From Labyrinthula sp. Ha (Eukaryota; Sar; Bigyra; Labyrinthulida; Labyrinthulaceae): a stretch of 64,000 nucleotides of DNA. How positions within the stretch are numbered: position 1 is the stretch's first letter; every line of letters begins with the position of its first letter. The position numbers were made by a program, and so were the translations under genes. Location of the stretch: assembly GCA_015227615.1 (NCBI GenBank), contig JAALGZ010000039.1:62001-126000 (forward strand). Direction: 5' to 3'. The notes under the pieces were generated by a model. It searched no databases and had not been told where the DNA came from. It saw only the letters and a program-made list of their open reading frames with translations. Below, in pieces: positions 47,118-57,578 of this stretch.

Positions 47118-50100
47118 ATGCAAAGCAATAACGGACTTGTTCAATATCTGAACAAAGAGCTTGAAGCTGAGGTAGAGCTCTCATTGGATGAAAATTTTGT
47201 CAATCACGCAGAAGGATTGGGTGAATCGCGGAACGTCACTCAGAAGGAAGATGTAGATGAGAATGTCTCTCATCATTCTAGAAATTCAACCATCTTGTCT
47301 GCACTACTTTGGAAGAACTGGTTGCTTAAGAAGAGACAATGGAAAACATCTTGTCTTGAAATACTAGTGCCAATAGTCTTTGTAGCCTTGTTGGCCTACT
47401 TAAAATCCTTTAGTGTTGCTGTTAAAGTGGAAACTGGATGGAGTACGGACAGAGCCAAAGAATGTCCGTACACGAATCAGACTGCTCAAGGCGATTATGC
47501 TTATGTAGCGTGCAATCTTCCCTACAATGCCTTTTCCAGAAGAGTGACCCCTTTTAAAAGAATTGAAGCACTGTTATCCATTCCAAACAGCTCCTTTTTT
47601 CTCACTTTTAACACAGAGAGAGAAAAGGAGGCAGCGCAAGAATTCGTTTCCTGGGCAAGCCAGGTTGGAACGGCCGAATCAGGTCCTATAGTTGGGTTTG
47701 AGGATATGGTTACGTTTTGGGGAGATGGTTCAATACATGACTTGGTTGCATATGCCAAATCTTCTGAGTATGGGAACCCTTTTTCGGCTGAGACACCTGA
47801 AATTGCGATGGCACTTTCATTCAACGTAATGGATTTTGAGAAGGCGAACTTTGATTACACGATACGGATGAACAGCAGTGCTTCCAACAGTAATCTTAAG
47901 GTTCCAAACTCCGGGGCGCCTGCAGTGAATCCATTACAACGTCGAATCAAGTTCAAGAGTGGCAGTCCAGGGGCGACCTATCTACAAAAAGGATTCGTTA
48001 CACTTCAGCTTTTTGTTGACTCCTTCATCATCCATAATAGTGGGACTAGACTTAACTTCAATAACTCTGATGACACACCATCTAAAACAGGACTTTCAGG
48101 GCCACGAGAGGTTTTCGAACCTGGGCGTGTTAATGCAGTGGCTTTTCCTGTCTCGCAGTATTCTCAAGATCTATTCTATATTACCATTAGTTCAGTTTTA
48201 CCTCTTGTCTTTTGCCTTATGTTTCTCTTTCCTGCTTCCCAGATTTCCGCTGCGCTTGTACTAGAGAAGGAGGTTAGGTCCCGCGAGATGCTCAGGCTAA
48301 TGGGTGTCTCCAATTTTAACTTGGTTTTGAGCTGGTATATGACATACGCTATATATTTTCTGGTTCTTTCTATTACCTTCGCTGTTTTTGGAATGGTAAT
48401 TTTTCCCGCTACTTCGGTTAATGGGGGAGGTTTAAGTTTGATCCTTGTCCTGTGTTTCTTTTTGTTTGGAATGGCCACAACATCACTTTCTTTCCTAATC
48501 TCCACATTTTTTCGCACTTCGTTTAATGGTGCCGTTGCATCTCTTATGGTATTTCTGCTGCTTTTTTTCATTTTCTATGCGTTTGATGGCTCAACTGGTG
48601 AGATATCAGGCAGTCCACCTTCCGTAATTTTGCTTATTCCTCAGGTTAGTTTTAGTTTTATTATAAAGACATTAGCTGCCTTCGAGGTCTCTGCTGTTGG
48701 TGTTAGTTGGGAGCACATTGATGTTTCCGTCGACGGTTTTTCAGTGTTAGATGGGTTTCAGTTTCTAATGTTTGATTGTATTTACCTGACCTTACTGGGG
48801 TTCTACTTTAACGCAGTGATACCGTCTGAGTTTGGTTATCATTTACCTTTCTATTTTCCAGTGCAAAAATCATTTTATCAAGGTGCTTTCAACAAATATT
48901 TAGTTAGGAAGATAAAAGTGAGCGCTTTCGGGAAAGGAAACTGTAAAGATGAGGATGCTATTGCAGAAAATGAATTTAGCTGTACCGATGCTTTCCAAAG
49001 TAAGTTTGTTGAGGAGGTTGAGTATAATTTGAAGGAACAGGCGAGAAATAAAGTTGGTATTCAAATTCGAAACCTAACAAAGCAGTTCAACACGCCAGGT
49101 GGGGTGAAGGTAGCAGTGAAGAATTTTTCTCTTGATGTCTTTGAAGGGCAGATTTTAGTTTTACTTGGGCACAACGGCTGCGGAAAATCGACTTTGCTAA
49201 ATCTCCTCTGTGGTAGTCTAATGCCTTCTGGAGGTGACGCTATGGTTTATGGAGATTTAATTACCCAAGACATTCAAACTATTCGCAAACGTTTGGGTTT
49301 TTGTCCTCAGAAAAATATTTTATATCCCTTACTAACCGTGAAAGAGCATCTTCGCTTGTACGGAAAACTTAGAGGACTTGCGGGGCGGGATTTGAATTCA
49401 TCCGTCATATCGTCAGTTCAATGTGTTGGTCTCAGCAGGGAACTGAACACTTACTCTAAGAACTTATCCGGAGGAATGAAACGAAGGCTTTCTTTAGCAA
49501 TAAGTCTATTAGGAGAAAGTAAGGTAATTTTCATTGATGAACCTACTGCAGGTGTTGACCCTTTCTCAAGAAGATCTATCTGGCATGCCATACAAAACTG
49601 CCGAAAGGGTCGAGTAATCATTTTAACAACCCATTTTATGGATGAAGCGGATATCTTAGCCGATAGGCTGGCTATTATGTCTGAAGGGGAGCTCCAGTGC
49701 TGTGGAAGTAGCCTGTACCTCAAGCATCTCTACGGGGCAGGGTACCAGTTGACCTGCACTAAAGTTGATTCAGTGAAACTAGAGGCAAACACGCAAGATG
49801 TTAAGAACATTGTCTTATCCAGTATTACAGGCTCTTCAGTTTCATCTGAAATAGGCATGGAATTAAATTTTTTCCTACCGTTGAACAAAACTAGTTGTTT
49901 TCCTTTTCTTTTTAGAAAGCTGGATAAGCTAATAGTTCAGAAGGAAGTAAACATTTTATCATACGGAATCTCGGTTATGAACCTGGAGCATGTGTTTCTC
50001 AACGCTGGACAGTCACAGGACTTGCTGAAAGGTTCAAAAGAACTTGGGAAAGAAGAATCTATAAGTAAATTCTCATCTTTGAAGAGGCAGGTATCTGCAG

Positions 50101-53100
50101 ATGTCAAAGCTATTACAAAAAGTGAGTCCCCCTTCTCAAAGAACTCCGTTGCAAACTTTCTCGATTTCACTGCTGTCTTGAACAGTCTCTTTTTGCAACA
50201 ACTTTATGCTTTATTTTTTAAAAGAGTTAACTATGCAAAAAGGGACTCCCACTCCTTTCTCTGTAACACTTTAGTTCCAGTTACTATTTTTGCAATTGGT
50301 TTGTTGATTCTTAAAATTGTTCCGCATCTAGAAGACGATCCTTCGGTAGTGTTGAGTGCTGACTCATGGCGGCAGGAAAACGCTGATCAAGAGAAATCAA
50401 CTTTATCTGTGGCTGAATTTAACAGAGATGGAACTCTCTTGACCAGCAGCAATGCTGTTTTGTTCAAGCAAGAGCATTTTGATGCCCTTTCCCTGCTTTC
50501 ATTAAAAATAAATGGTAGCATTTTCCCAGGAACTCGTATAGTCTTTGACAGATTGTATGCCGATGGTGAGCCTCTGGAATGTACAGACAACTTTCGCTGC
50601 CCAAGAGCTTACTCCTCAACGTGGGGTGATACATCGTTGGACATAGGTGAGAAGGTTCTTTCCGAGAGGAATACCTCACCTTCATTCATTGCTGCATTTG
50701 GTCAACCTATCAGAACTAAGGTTAGGGACTCTTCTTGCTTCGTTTCTTCACTTCAAATCAACTTGGAAACTTTAGAAACAGAGTTAAAGTATGGTATAGA
50801 AAACTGTCGTGCTAAGACAACGGAATGTATATACCTAGAAGGGTCTGCTTTTGGCATCAGCCAATGCCTCCCTGCTGGGTGCCTAAATAAGGTTACCGTT
50901 GATAAAATACTTGCTTTTCATCAAGCGGTAAGTGGTAAAGAAGTTGAAGAGAATAATATAGAGGTGGTGGAGCACGCATTGAAGGAAACCAGCGGAGCCC
51001 TTTTCAGTTGTAAGGGTGGATTTTGCAATGTTGGCCCATCGAGTTTGTTTCAAGGGAATATCTGCCGAAGTAGCCCAGCTGGCTCAGGCCGTCCCGTGAA
51101 TAATCCTATGTGTATTGCCAAAGATTTAAGACAACATGATATTGTGCTCTTCGAAAATGACGTTGGTTCCATTGATGTAGAAGTTCCTGAGGGTAAGAAT
51201 GTTAATTATTGTGTTTCGAAGGAGTTCGAGGATCCAAATGAAAAAAATGAGAGTGCCCTTGTGTGTGAGATGTCTAACATAACTCAGTCTTCTGAATCCT
51301 TGGACCTTCTTGTTGAAATAGTGCGTGCAAACATTACTGTTGGAAGTAGTTACAACTATCAAGAAATGTCTTGCGTTGACCCAAGTGTTCTTAAAGAAAA
51401 TGAAGTCTGTCAGCACTCTGTAGTTTCTATGAACGAAACTTCTTTGTGCATTCCCTTAAATTGTTTAGCGGAAGCTGAGAGAGACAAAATTATAACTGAG
51501 ATAGTAGGAACTCAGTTTGAACCAGCTCTTAACGAACTATTGTTTGGCACAATGAGCTATCAAGTTGAATGTACGGAAGCCCAAACTTTTTGCGACAGCA
51601 CTATTGATTTAGTTTCTTTTAGAGATTTGTTAATTGCTTCGACAGAGCTTAACATAACAGGAGTGGCTCAGGTCACTGGACTTGTGGACCTTATTCAAAA
51701 TGCCAACGAAGAGGGTAACGCAACTAATAGCTCGAGAACTTTGACTAGCACACCGCTCTTTCTCTCTAATACGTTTTTACCACAGAGGGATATTGGTGGT
51801 GCGAGGTTACAAGCACAGGATACTCTTCCTGATGAAGCACTAGAGGAATTAATATGGGAACTAAATGGAATGGGATCGGGAAACGTTACCAACTTAAATG
51901 AAGAACAACTTACAGAAGTACTTTTTGAAATAGAAGCAGCAATCCATTTTCTTATTCTCATTCAGAATAATTCCGCAATTGTGCCTAGTTTACTCGCGCG
52001 AATTTTCAACAGTATTTCTAGCATACCTGTTACCTGCCAAGATCCTGTTTCTGAATGTAGCTTGTTGGACCTGTCTAGGGGAAGTTTTGCCTCCTCCACG
52101 GCTTGTATTCCAGCGGGGTGTGTACCGGATAGCCTCCGTGAGCAGGGTATCACGAAAACGGTTCAACACCTGGCAGAAGGTCTCGACGCTACTATGGGAA
52201 CATACCTGTGCAACTCTACAAGATGCAACTTTGGCTGCTATGCACCCAGTAATTGCTTAGCAGAAGAATTGAGACCTGCTCAAATTGCGCTTAATGAAAC
52301 GGACAACTCCTCTTTTTACCTTGACGATGAGGAAATATGTTCTGTGAAGCCAAAGGTGAGATATGGATATACGTTGTTTGTGAACACGACTGCAAGACAT
52401 GCTGTTCCAATTGGTATCAAGGAAATGAATACAGCTCTTCTTCGAGCCAGTCTTGTCAATGCTTCGACCAAAAACCTGAACCCCATGATTCAGGTGAATA
52501 GCCATCCATTGCCAAGAACAACCCAGAGTAGACAAATCTATCAAGTTTTTGTTGCGTTCATCAGTTCCGTATTTGCGGTGTTGGCTTTTTCATTTATTCC
52601 TGGGCCTGCCATTGCCTACTTGGTGATGGAGAGGGAATCCACCGTACAAATTAAACATCTTCAGTTCGTATCAGGAGCAGGAATTTCAGCTTATTGGGTT
52701 TCTACGTACGCCTTCGATCTGCTTATCTTCCTCCTGCCATGTGTACTTTCCTTAACTATTATTCAGGTACTTGAGGTTGAGACTTTGATCAAACATGGAG
52801 CATTTGAAGTGCTGGTAGTCACTATTCTTGGTTATGGGTGGGCGATTCTTCCATTTTCATACTTGTTGAGTAATTGGTTTACCGAGCGGACAAGAGCCCT
52901 TATTGGAATTGTTATAGTAAATTGCCTAACGGGAGCAATCTTAATGGTTGCAAGTTATGCGATGGACCAGATTGCTACGACTTCCAAGTTGAACTCCAGT
53001 CTGAAACCCTTTTATAAATTGTTCCCAGGGTTTTGTTTGGGTGAAACTTTACTTTTACTATCCTCAGATAACTTAGTGCAAGGAATATTTCCAACCTCAA

Positions 53101-54760
53101 AGAATGCTTCTAATTCTTACTACTTCAACTTGGCAGGAACAAATTTAGTGTATTTGTATACTGAGGGCCTTATAATGTTCCTACTGGTCATCTTGTTAGA
53201 GTATTCGAAGTCCAAGGCCGTAAACATGCAGAAGTTAAAATCACTCTTCTTTCCTGGACTAAGTGATATTAATAGTGCCTTCTTAGGGTTGTATTCTGCA
53301 GATACACCATGTGTAGAACATATCAGGTTAGTTGACGATGACGTAATGACTGAAGAAAGGCTAGTCTCATCCAACGTTATGATAGACAAAGAGGTTGTTA
53401 GAATGCAACACCTGCGTAAGGTGTATCCGAATGGAAAGATTGCACTGAAAAGCATCAGCCTTAGTATCAAGGCTGGAACTTGTTTTGGTTACCTAGGAAT
53501 TAATGGTGCAGGTATTTTTTTATTTACTTTTATATTTCTATAGGAAAGACTACGACACTTAAATGTCTTACAGGTGATATCGCTCCGACTTCTGGTACCG
53601 CATCAATAGAGGGTTATGATATTTGCACGGCTCAATCTACTGTGCGAAAGCGAATCGGTTACTGTTCCCAGTTTGACAGCATCCTAGGATATCTCACCGT
53701 GAAGGAACACCTTCAATTATTCTGTAGGATCAAGTACGACCAACTATCTTTGGCTAATAATTCATCATTCTCGGGGGACTTAGTTGAGGGAAATGTGCAA
53801 ATATTATTAGAAAGATTGAGTTTGAAACCTTTTGAGCACGCTCTCGCTCGGTCACTAAGTGGAGGAAACAAGAGAAAGATGAGTGTAGCTATTGCGATGA
53901 TTGGCTCACCAAGTGTTATGCTCTTAGATGAGCCCTCCACTGGAATGGATGTCGCTTCTAGACGATATATGTGGGATGTTATTCTTGACATGGTTTCAGG
54001 AAAGTACGGGGGCAAGAAGACTTCTGTAATTCTTACAACGCATTCCATGGAAGAATGTGAGGCGCTTTGTTCAAGAGTTGGCATAATGGTAAGTGGAGGC
54101 CTAAAATGTTTGGGTGGAATCCAGCACCTAAAATCTAAGTTTGGAAAGGGACTCACTATTGAAGCAAAGTTCAAGAAATATGATAAACGCGATGTTGTTG
54201 ACTGCCTGGCTCAAATATCTCTTTACACCGATCTTAAGGGGGAAATACCCCTTGAAAAGTTGCATAAGGTGTGTGATATCTTGGGAGTCTCAAGTGTGTA
54301 TCCAATCTTGGCTAATAATGAGAATGGAAGGGCTCAGACTGTAGTTGACAAGTTACAGGAATGTGCAACTATAAGCGAAAATATTTTTTCAATTGATGCG
54401 TCTCATTTCCTATATTGGATATGGCAACAGCAGCGTCTGGAAGAAGTTCTTGATTTTTTGAAGAAATCCTCCACCAACGCCAAAGCAGAATTAATCGAGT
54501 TTCATGGGTTTCAAGCGGTTTTTAAGCTCAGTAGAGATGATGCAGGGTCAGGGATAGCTGATGTATTCGACTTATGTGAAAAGAATAAAGAGCGCTTCAA
54601 CATTTCAGAATATTCTATATCTCAAACAACATTGGAACAAATTTTTAATATGTTTGCACGTAAGGAAGAAGAAACTACTGTAAATAATATCTCAAACAGT
54701 ACTCTTACAGAAGGCCAAAAGGCAGTACAAGACTTGCTTTTGAGTCATATGAAACTATGA
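47118..54760 (+). CDS. Full-size ABCA-type ABC transporter with Cys-rich ectodomain, two exons
   Basis: Exons 47118-53511 and 53544-54760 give 2,536 residues in the ABCA order TMD1-NBD1-TMD2-NBD2. The 32-nt intron cuts the second Walker A, and splicing restores GINGAGKTTTLKCLTG. First TM near residues 80-98, ectodomain 1 to about 350, then a TM cluster to about 560. NBD1: LLGHNGCGKSTLL (about 681-693), LSGGMKRRLSLA (about 782) and VIFIDEPTAGVD (about 802). TMD2 starts near 1050, with a 700-residue ectodomain rich in Cys and N-glycosylation sites and containing C-x-P-x2-C repeats near 1250, 1444 and 1663. The TM cluster follows at about 1808-2035. NBD2: LSGGNKRKMSVA and VMLLDEPSTGMD. All catalytic motifs look intact. 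ABCA proteins move lipids across membranes; this substrate is unknown. It is far longer than the 1,600-1,900 residues of many protist members because of ectodomain 2. Stop TGA. Confidence 0.95.
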
Positions 54761-54869
54761 CAAAGAGGTAACCTTTCTTCTCGAGCTCGAGACTGGAGTG
54801 TTCTGTTTAATACCTATATATTAAGCATAGATATACATATTGGTAGTGAGTGCACAACATTTAAATTAA

Positions 54870-55145
54870 GGATTTGAAGTGAGTCTTCATGTACATAATA
54901 CTACCCCAACTAATCCTCTCCCTCCCATCCGAACACATAACCTCTTCAAGCCTTTAACTATTGCCTTTTCTTTCTTTTTCAATATACAGGCTGCCTTTTT
55001 ATATCCCTTTCCCTACAATTGGGTGCAAAATATTGCGGCAGTAGCTTTTCTCCTCCATTACCACGTACCAGCTGGTCTTCATTTTGCGAACTGGTTATTT
55101 AGTATTATCCCTGAATTCAAACACATGTTGCACTTGCAGTTTTAA
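54870..55145 (+). CDS. Possible succinate dehydrogenase membrane subunit (SDHD/CybS-like), start unresolved
   Basis: The open frame ends at TAA 55143-55145. It reads NIQAAFLYPFPYNWVQNIAA followed by FLLHYHVPAGLHFANWLF, which lines up with the AAYL-P and L-H-x-H-x2-x-G-x5-D-Y pattern of complex II CybS, including the two His of the heme-side helix. The family's D-Y quinone pair would be N-W here, a real discrepancy. Two to three hydrophobic helices are expected; two are visible. There is no in-frame ATG: the frame opens after a stop at 54867. An upstream exon is likely, and ATGACAAAGAG|GTAACC at 54757, overlapping the ABCA stop, is one candidate 5' splice site. The N-terminal part, rich in Pro and Thr, would not by itself make a typical presequence. 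Chance similarity is possible. Confidence 0.35.
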   Translation, partial: GFEVSLHVHNTTPTNPLPPIRTHNLFKPLTIAFSFFFNIQAAFLYPFPYNWVQNIAAVAFLLHYHVPAGLHFANWLFSIIPEFKHMLHLQF

Positions 55146-55592
55146 TGGGTAAAATACTGTGGTAGTTAAACTTTTAAAAATAAGTTAAAAATAATCTTTG
55201 AGAAACAGTTAATGGAACACTTTTTCTAAAACTTAAAGTGATATAAAGCTATTGTTATGCCTAATTCTGTAGTTAACTTAAGTCTTAGAGAGTGAGAAGA
55301 GAATGTAGAATAATATTTGTGAGCACTGTTCAAAGCTTGAAAAATAACTTGATGGACTTCTTAATTGCAGAAATAAATTTCAAGAATATTTTTAGAAGGG
55401 AAGTTTCATGAATGGAAAGAAGGAATAAATAGCTTAAATGCATTAGAGCAATTTGAGAAATACAGGATTAATTTTCAACTATCGAATAATTAAGAATAAA
55501 TATAAACAGAACAACGTAATCTCAACACCGGTTGCATTAAAATCTTCTTTTCAAAAATAATAGTAGCTATGTCTTCTTGTCTGAACAAATTT
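55146..55592. other. Intergenic region between convergent genes
   Basis: About 450 bp, AT-rich, between the SDHD-like frame and the small membrane-protein gene. Nothing recognised. Confidence 0.4.
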
Positions 55593-55853
55593 TTATTGTG
55601 GTTTCGCCTCGTTAATGTAATATTCTTCGTTAGGAGATCTCAATCCTCTTCTTCTCCTTCCAGTTCCGTAGAATCTAGTTGATCCTCCAGAACCACTGTC
55701 TTCACATTCATACTCCCCTTCACATATAGTCACAAACTGTGAGAACAACACTAGGACAGCTATTGTCAATATCACGCACAAGCAGGTTTTCCACCCAGAC
55801 CCACAATAATTTTCAGTATCTTCCTTCTCATTTCCATTTTCAAATTGTTCCAT
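55593..55853 (-). CDS. Small single-pass membrane protein, unknown
   Basis: 86 residues. A short acidic N-terminus (MEQFENGNEKEDTENYCGSG) precedes one membrane segment (residues about 22-45, WKTCLCVILTIAVLVLFSQF), then a Cys-Glu-rich stretch (CEGEYECEDSGSGG) and an Arg-rich RRRRGLRS tail. The Arg cluster could be a proprotein-type cleavage site or a cytosolic retention signal, depending on topology. The frame has gene-like composition, but it is short and has no homologue I recognise. Confidence 0.45.
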   Translation of the reverse strand: MEQFENGNEKEDTENYCGSGWKTCLCVILTIAVLVLFSQFVTICEGEYECEDSGSGGSTRFYGTGRRRRGLRSPNEEYYINEAKPQ

Positions 55854-56270
55854 TTTGCTTTATGTTTGTGGATTGTAGTTACTATACTCTTAAACTACCT
55901 TCTCTTCGTAATTTTTTTACTCTTTTTACCTAACACTCTTGTTTTTAATCTGTCTCACTCTATTTGCTTGGACGCAAGTTTTTTTACATTTTTTTGGAAC
56001 ACTTTTCCACGTTCTTATCCGTTCAAAACCAGTGAAAAACAGAATCTTTTCGGGAGAAAAAAACAGAAAAGCAAGTTTTTCGTTCATTGACGTTAAAATT
56101 CATAAATAATTACATATAAACTGGCTTTTTAGCTGGTCTGCTAGATTCTCGGAACTTTTGGTTGTGTTTTACGTCAAACCTGGTCACTGGGAGATAACTG
56201 TATGTAAAACAAGTTAATCGACTTTGAAATTTATATTCTTATTTTTAACTAAGACTTATATATAGACATT
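55854..56270. other. Intergenic region
   Basis: Presumed promoter of the small membrane protein plus the 3' end of the LRR-like gene, both on the minus strand. AT-rich; no motif stands out. Confidence 0.4.
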
Positions 56271-57578
56271 TTACACTAGAATAAGTTCTGCATTTTGTGA
56301 AAGTCCAAGTCGTTCTTTTGCACCTAGATTATCCTCTTCGTCAAATAAAATATCTTCTGAAAGAGTCACACTCTGTAAAGAAACTAATTCTTTGAAGGCT
56401 CCATCGTTTACAATAGAGACGTGTTCTAGCTCCAGGATCTGCAGATTTAGTAAGGTTAGTATAAAATCAGGAAGTTCTTTAATTTCAACTGCACGAAGTA
56501 AAGAAAACTGAGTGATAATTTCTTCCAAGCCGCTAAATTGGTTTTCTTGGATTTGTCCAAGATTTGAGCCAACTATTCGGATATTTTCTAAATTAGGAAA
56601 AAATTCTGCGAAGAATCCTTCAGGAAACTCATCAATAGCATCATTTCCAATTAATAATTTTTTGCAAGCTTCGAAAACAATTCCTGAGTCAATAATTTGT
56701 ACAATTGTTTCTTCAACATTTGTGTCGATTAAATCTAAAGTTTCTAATTGAGCAACAAGTTGATCGCTTGGAATGAAAACTAAATCTGGATTTGTATTTA
56801 GAATTAACTCCTGGTATAAATGATCATCAGCAATTATACTTTGGTCAAATCTTTGTAGTTGATTATCCTCAAAGTTCAGTGAAATTAGGTTTGGAAATTG
56901 TTCAACAGAGAAAAGACTTTCAGGTAAAGATCGAAGAGAATTAAAACCAAAATTCAAAGATGTAACCCGAAAAAAATCTTCTGTTTCCGATCCGGGAAAA
57001 GGATTTAAAAAAGCATCTGGCTCAATTTCTTCCATGAAGCTTCTTGCAATTTCAAACGCAGAGAATCCTTCTTCAGCCACACTAACACTTGATTCATTAA
57101 ATGCTTCTGTTGGAAGAACTGGAATAAAGAGATCAGAGTATGAAAGAGTTTCATCCTCTGAGGTACCTGTTCCAATTGTTGCCATCATAGTCCTAATTTG
57201 CTGAATTTGGTTCCCATTAAGCTGATTATTATTACAAAGACCAGTTGCAGGTGTTTCATTAGAGGCATCATTCGATATGAAAAGTGCCACGAAAATAATT
57301 AAGACAAAAACAAGGCAGATTGTAAATACTTGAAGAAGATCTGTAATTCTTAGTTTTCTTTTTTCCTGTTTTTCTGGGATTTCTATGATGTCCATTTCCG
57401 AAGCATTTTCTGCGTCTTTCACAACGGGACTTGGGATTGGCAAAGTCGGTTGTTTCCCAGCAGCTCCAAGTCGGGGATGAAAGGTAGCTGCACTGAAAGT
57501 TCGTCCGAAAGCTCTGAAAAAACCTAAACCTTCTTCACTGTCATCTGGGTCCTGTGCTCTACGTGCAGATGGTCTCAT
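56271..57578 (-). CDS. Type II membrane protein with LRR-like ectodomain (second of two)
   Basis: 435 residues, intron-free. The N-terminal 78 residues are likely cytosolic, with Pro- and Arg-rich patches. One membrane segment lies at about 81-101 (LLQVFTICLVFVLIIFVALF) with Lys/Arg before it, so the C-terminus is outside or lumenal. The ectodomain has LRR-like units: VTSLNFGFNSLRSLPESLF, FPNLISLNFEDNQLQRFD, FPNLENIRIVGSNLGQI and LNLQILELEHVSIVNDGAF. The LxxLxLxxNxL pattern is clearer than in the gene at 32546-33961, but the overall plan (cytosolic tail, single TM, acidic LRR ectodomain) is shared. Function unknown; cell-surface recognition or adhesion is a guess from the domain type. Confidence 0.72.
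   Translation of the reverse strand: MRPSARRAQDPDDSEEGLGFFRAFGRTFSAATFHPRLGAAGKQPTLPIPSPVVKDAENASEMDIIEIPEKQEKRKLRITDLLQVFTICLVFVLIIFVALFISNDASNETPATGLCNNNQLNGNQIQQIRTMMATIGTGTSEDETLSYSDLFIPVLPTEAFNESSVSVAEEGFSAFEIARSFMEEIEPDAFLNPFPGSETEDFFRVTSLNFGFNSLRSLPESLFSVEQFPNLISLNFEDNQLQRFDQSIIADDHLYQELILNTNPDLVFIPSDQLVAQLETLDLIDTNVEETIVQIIDSGIVFEACKKLLIGNDAIDEFPEGFFAEFFPNLENIRIVGSNLGQIQENQFSGLEEIITQFSLLRAVEIKELPDFILTLLNLQILELEHVSIVNDGAFKELVSLQSVTLSEDILFDEEDNLGAKERLGLSQNAELILV

Noticed and set aside
49451-52544. Several minus-strand open frames of 60-131 codons inside ABCA
   Set aside because: They mirror the codon pattern of the long coding region and have no independent support.
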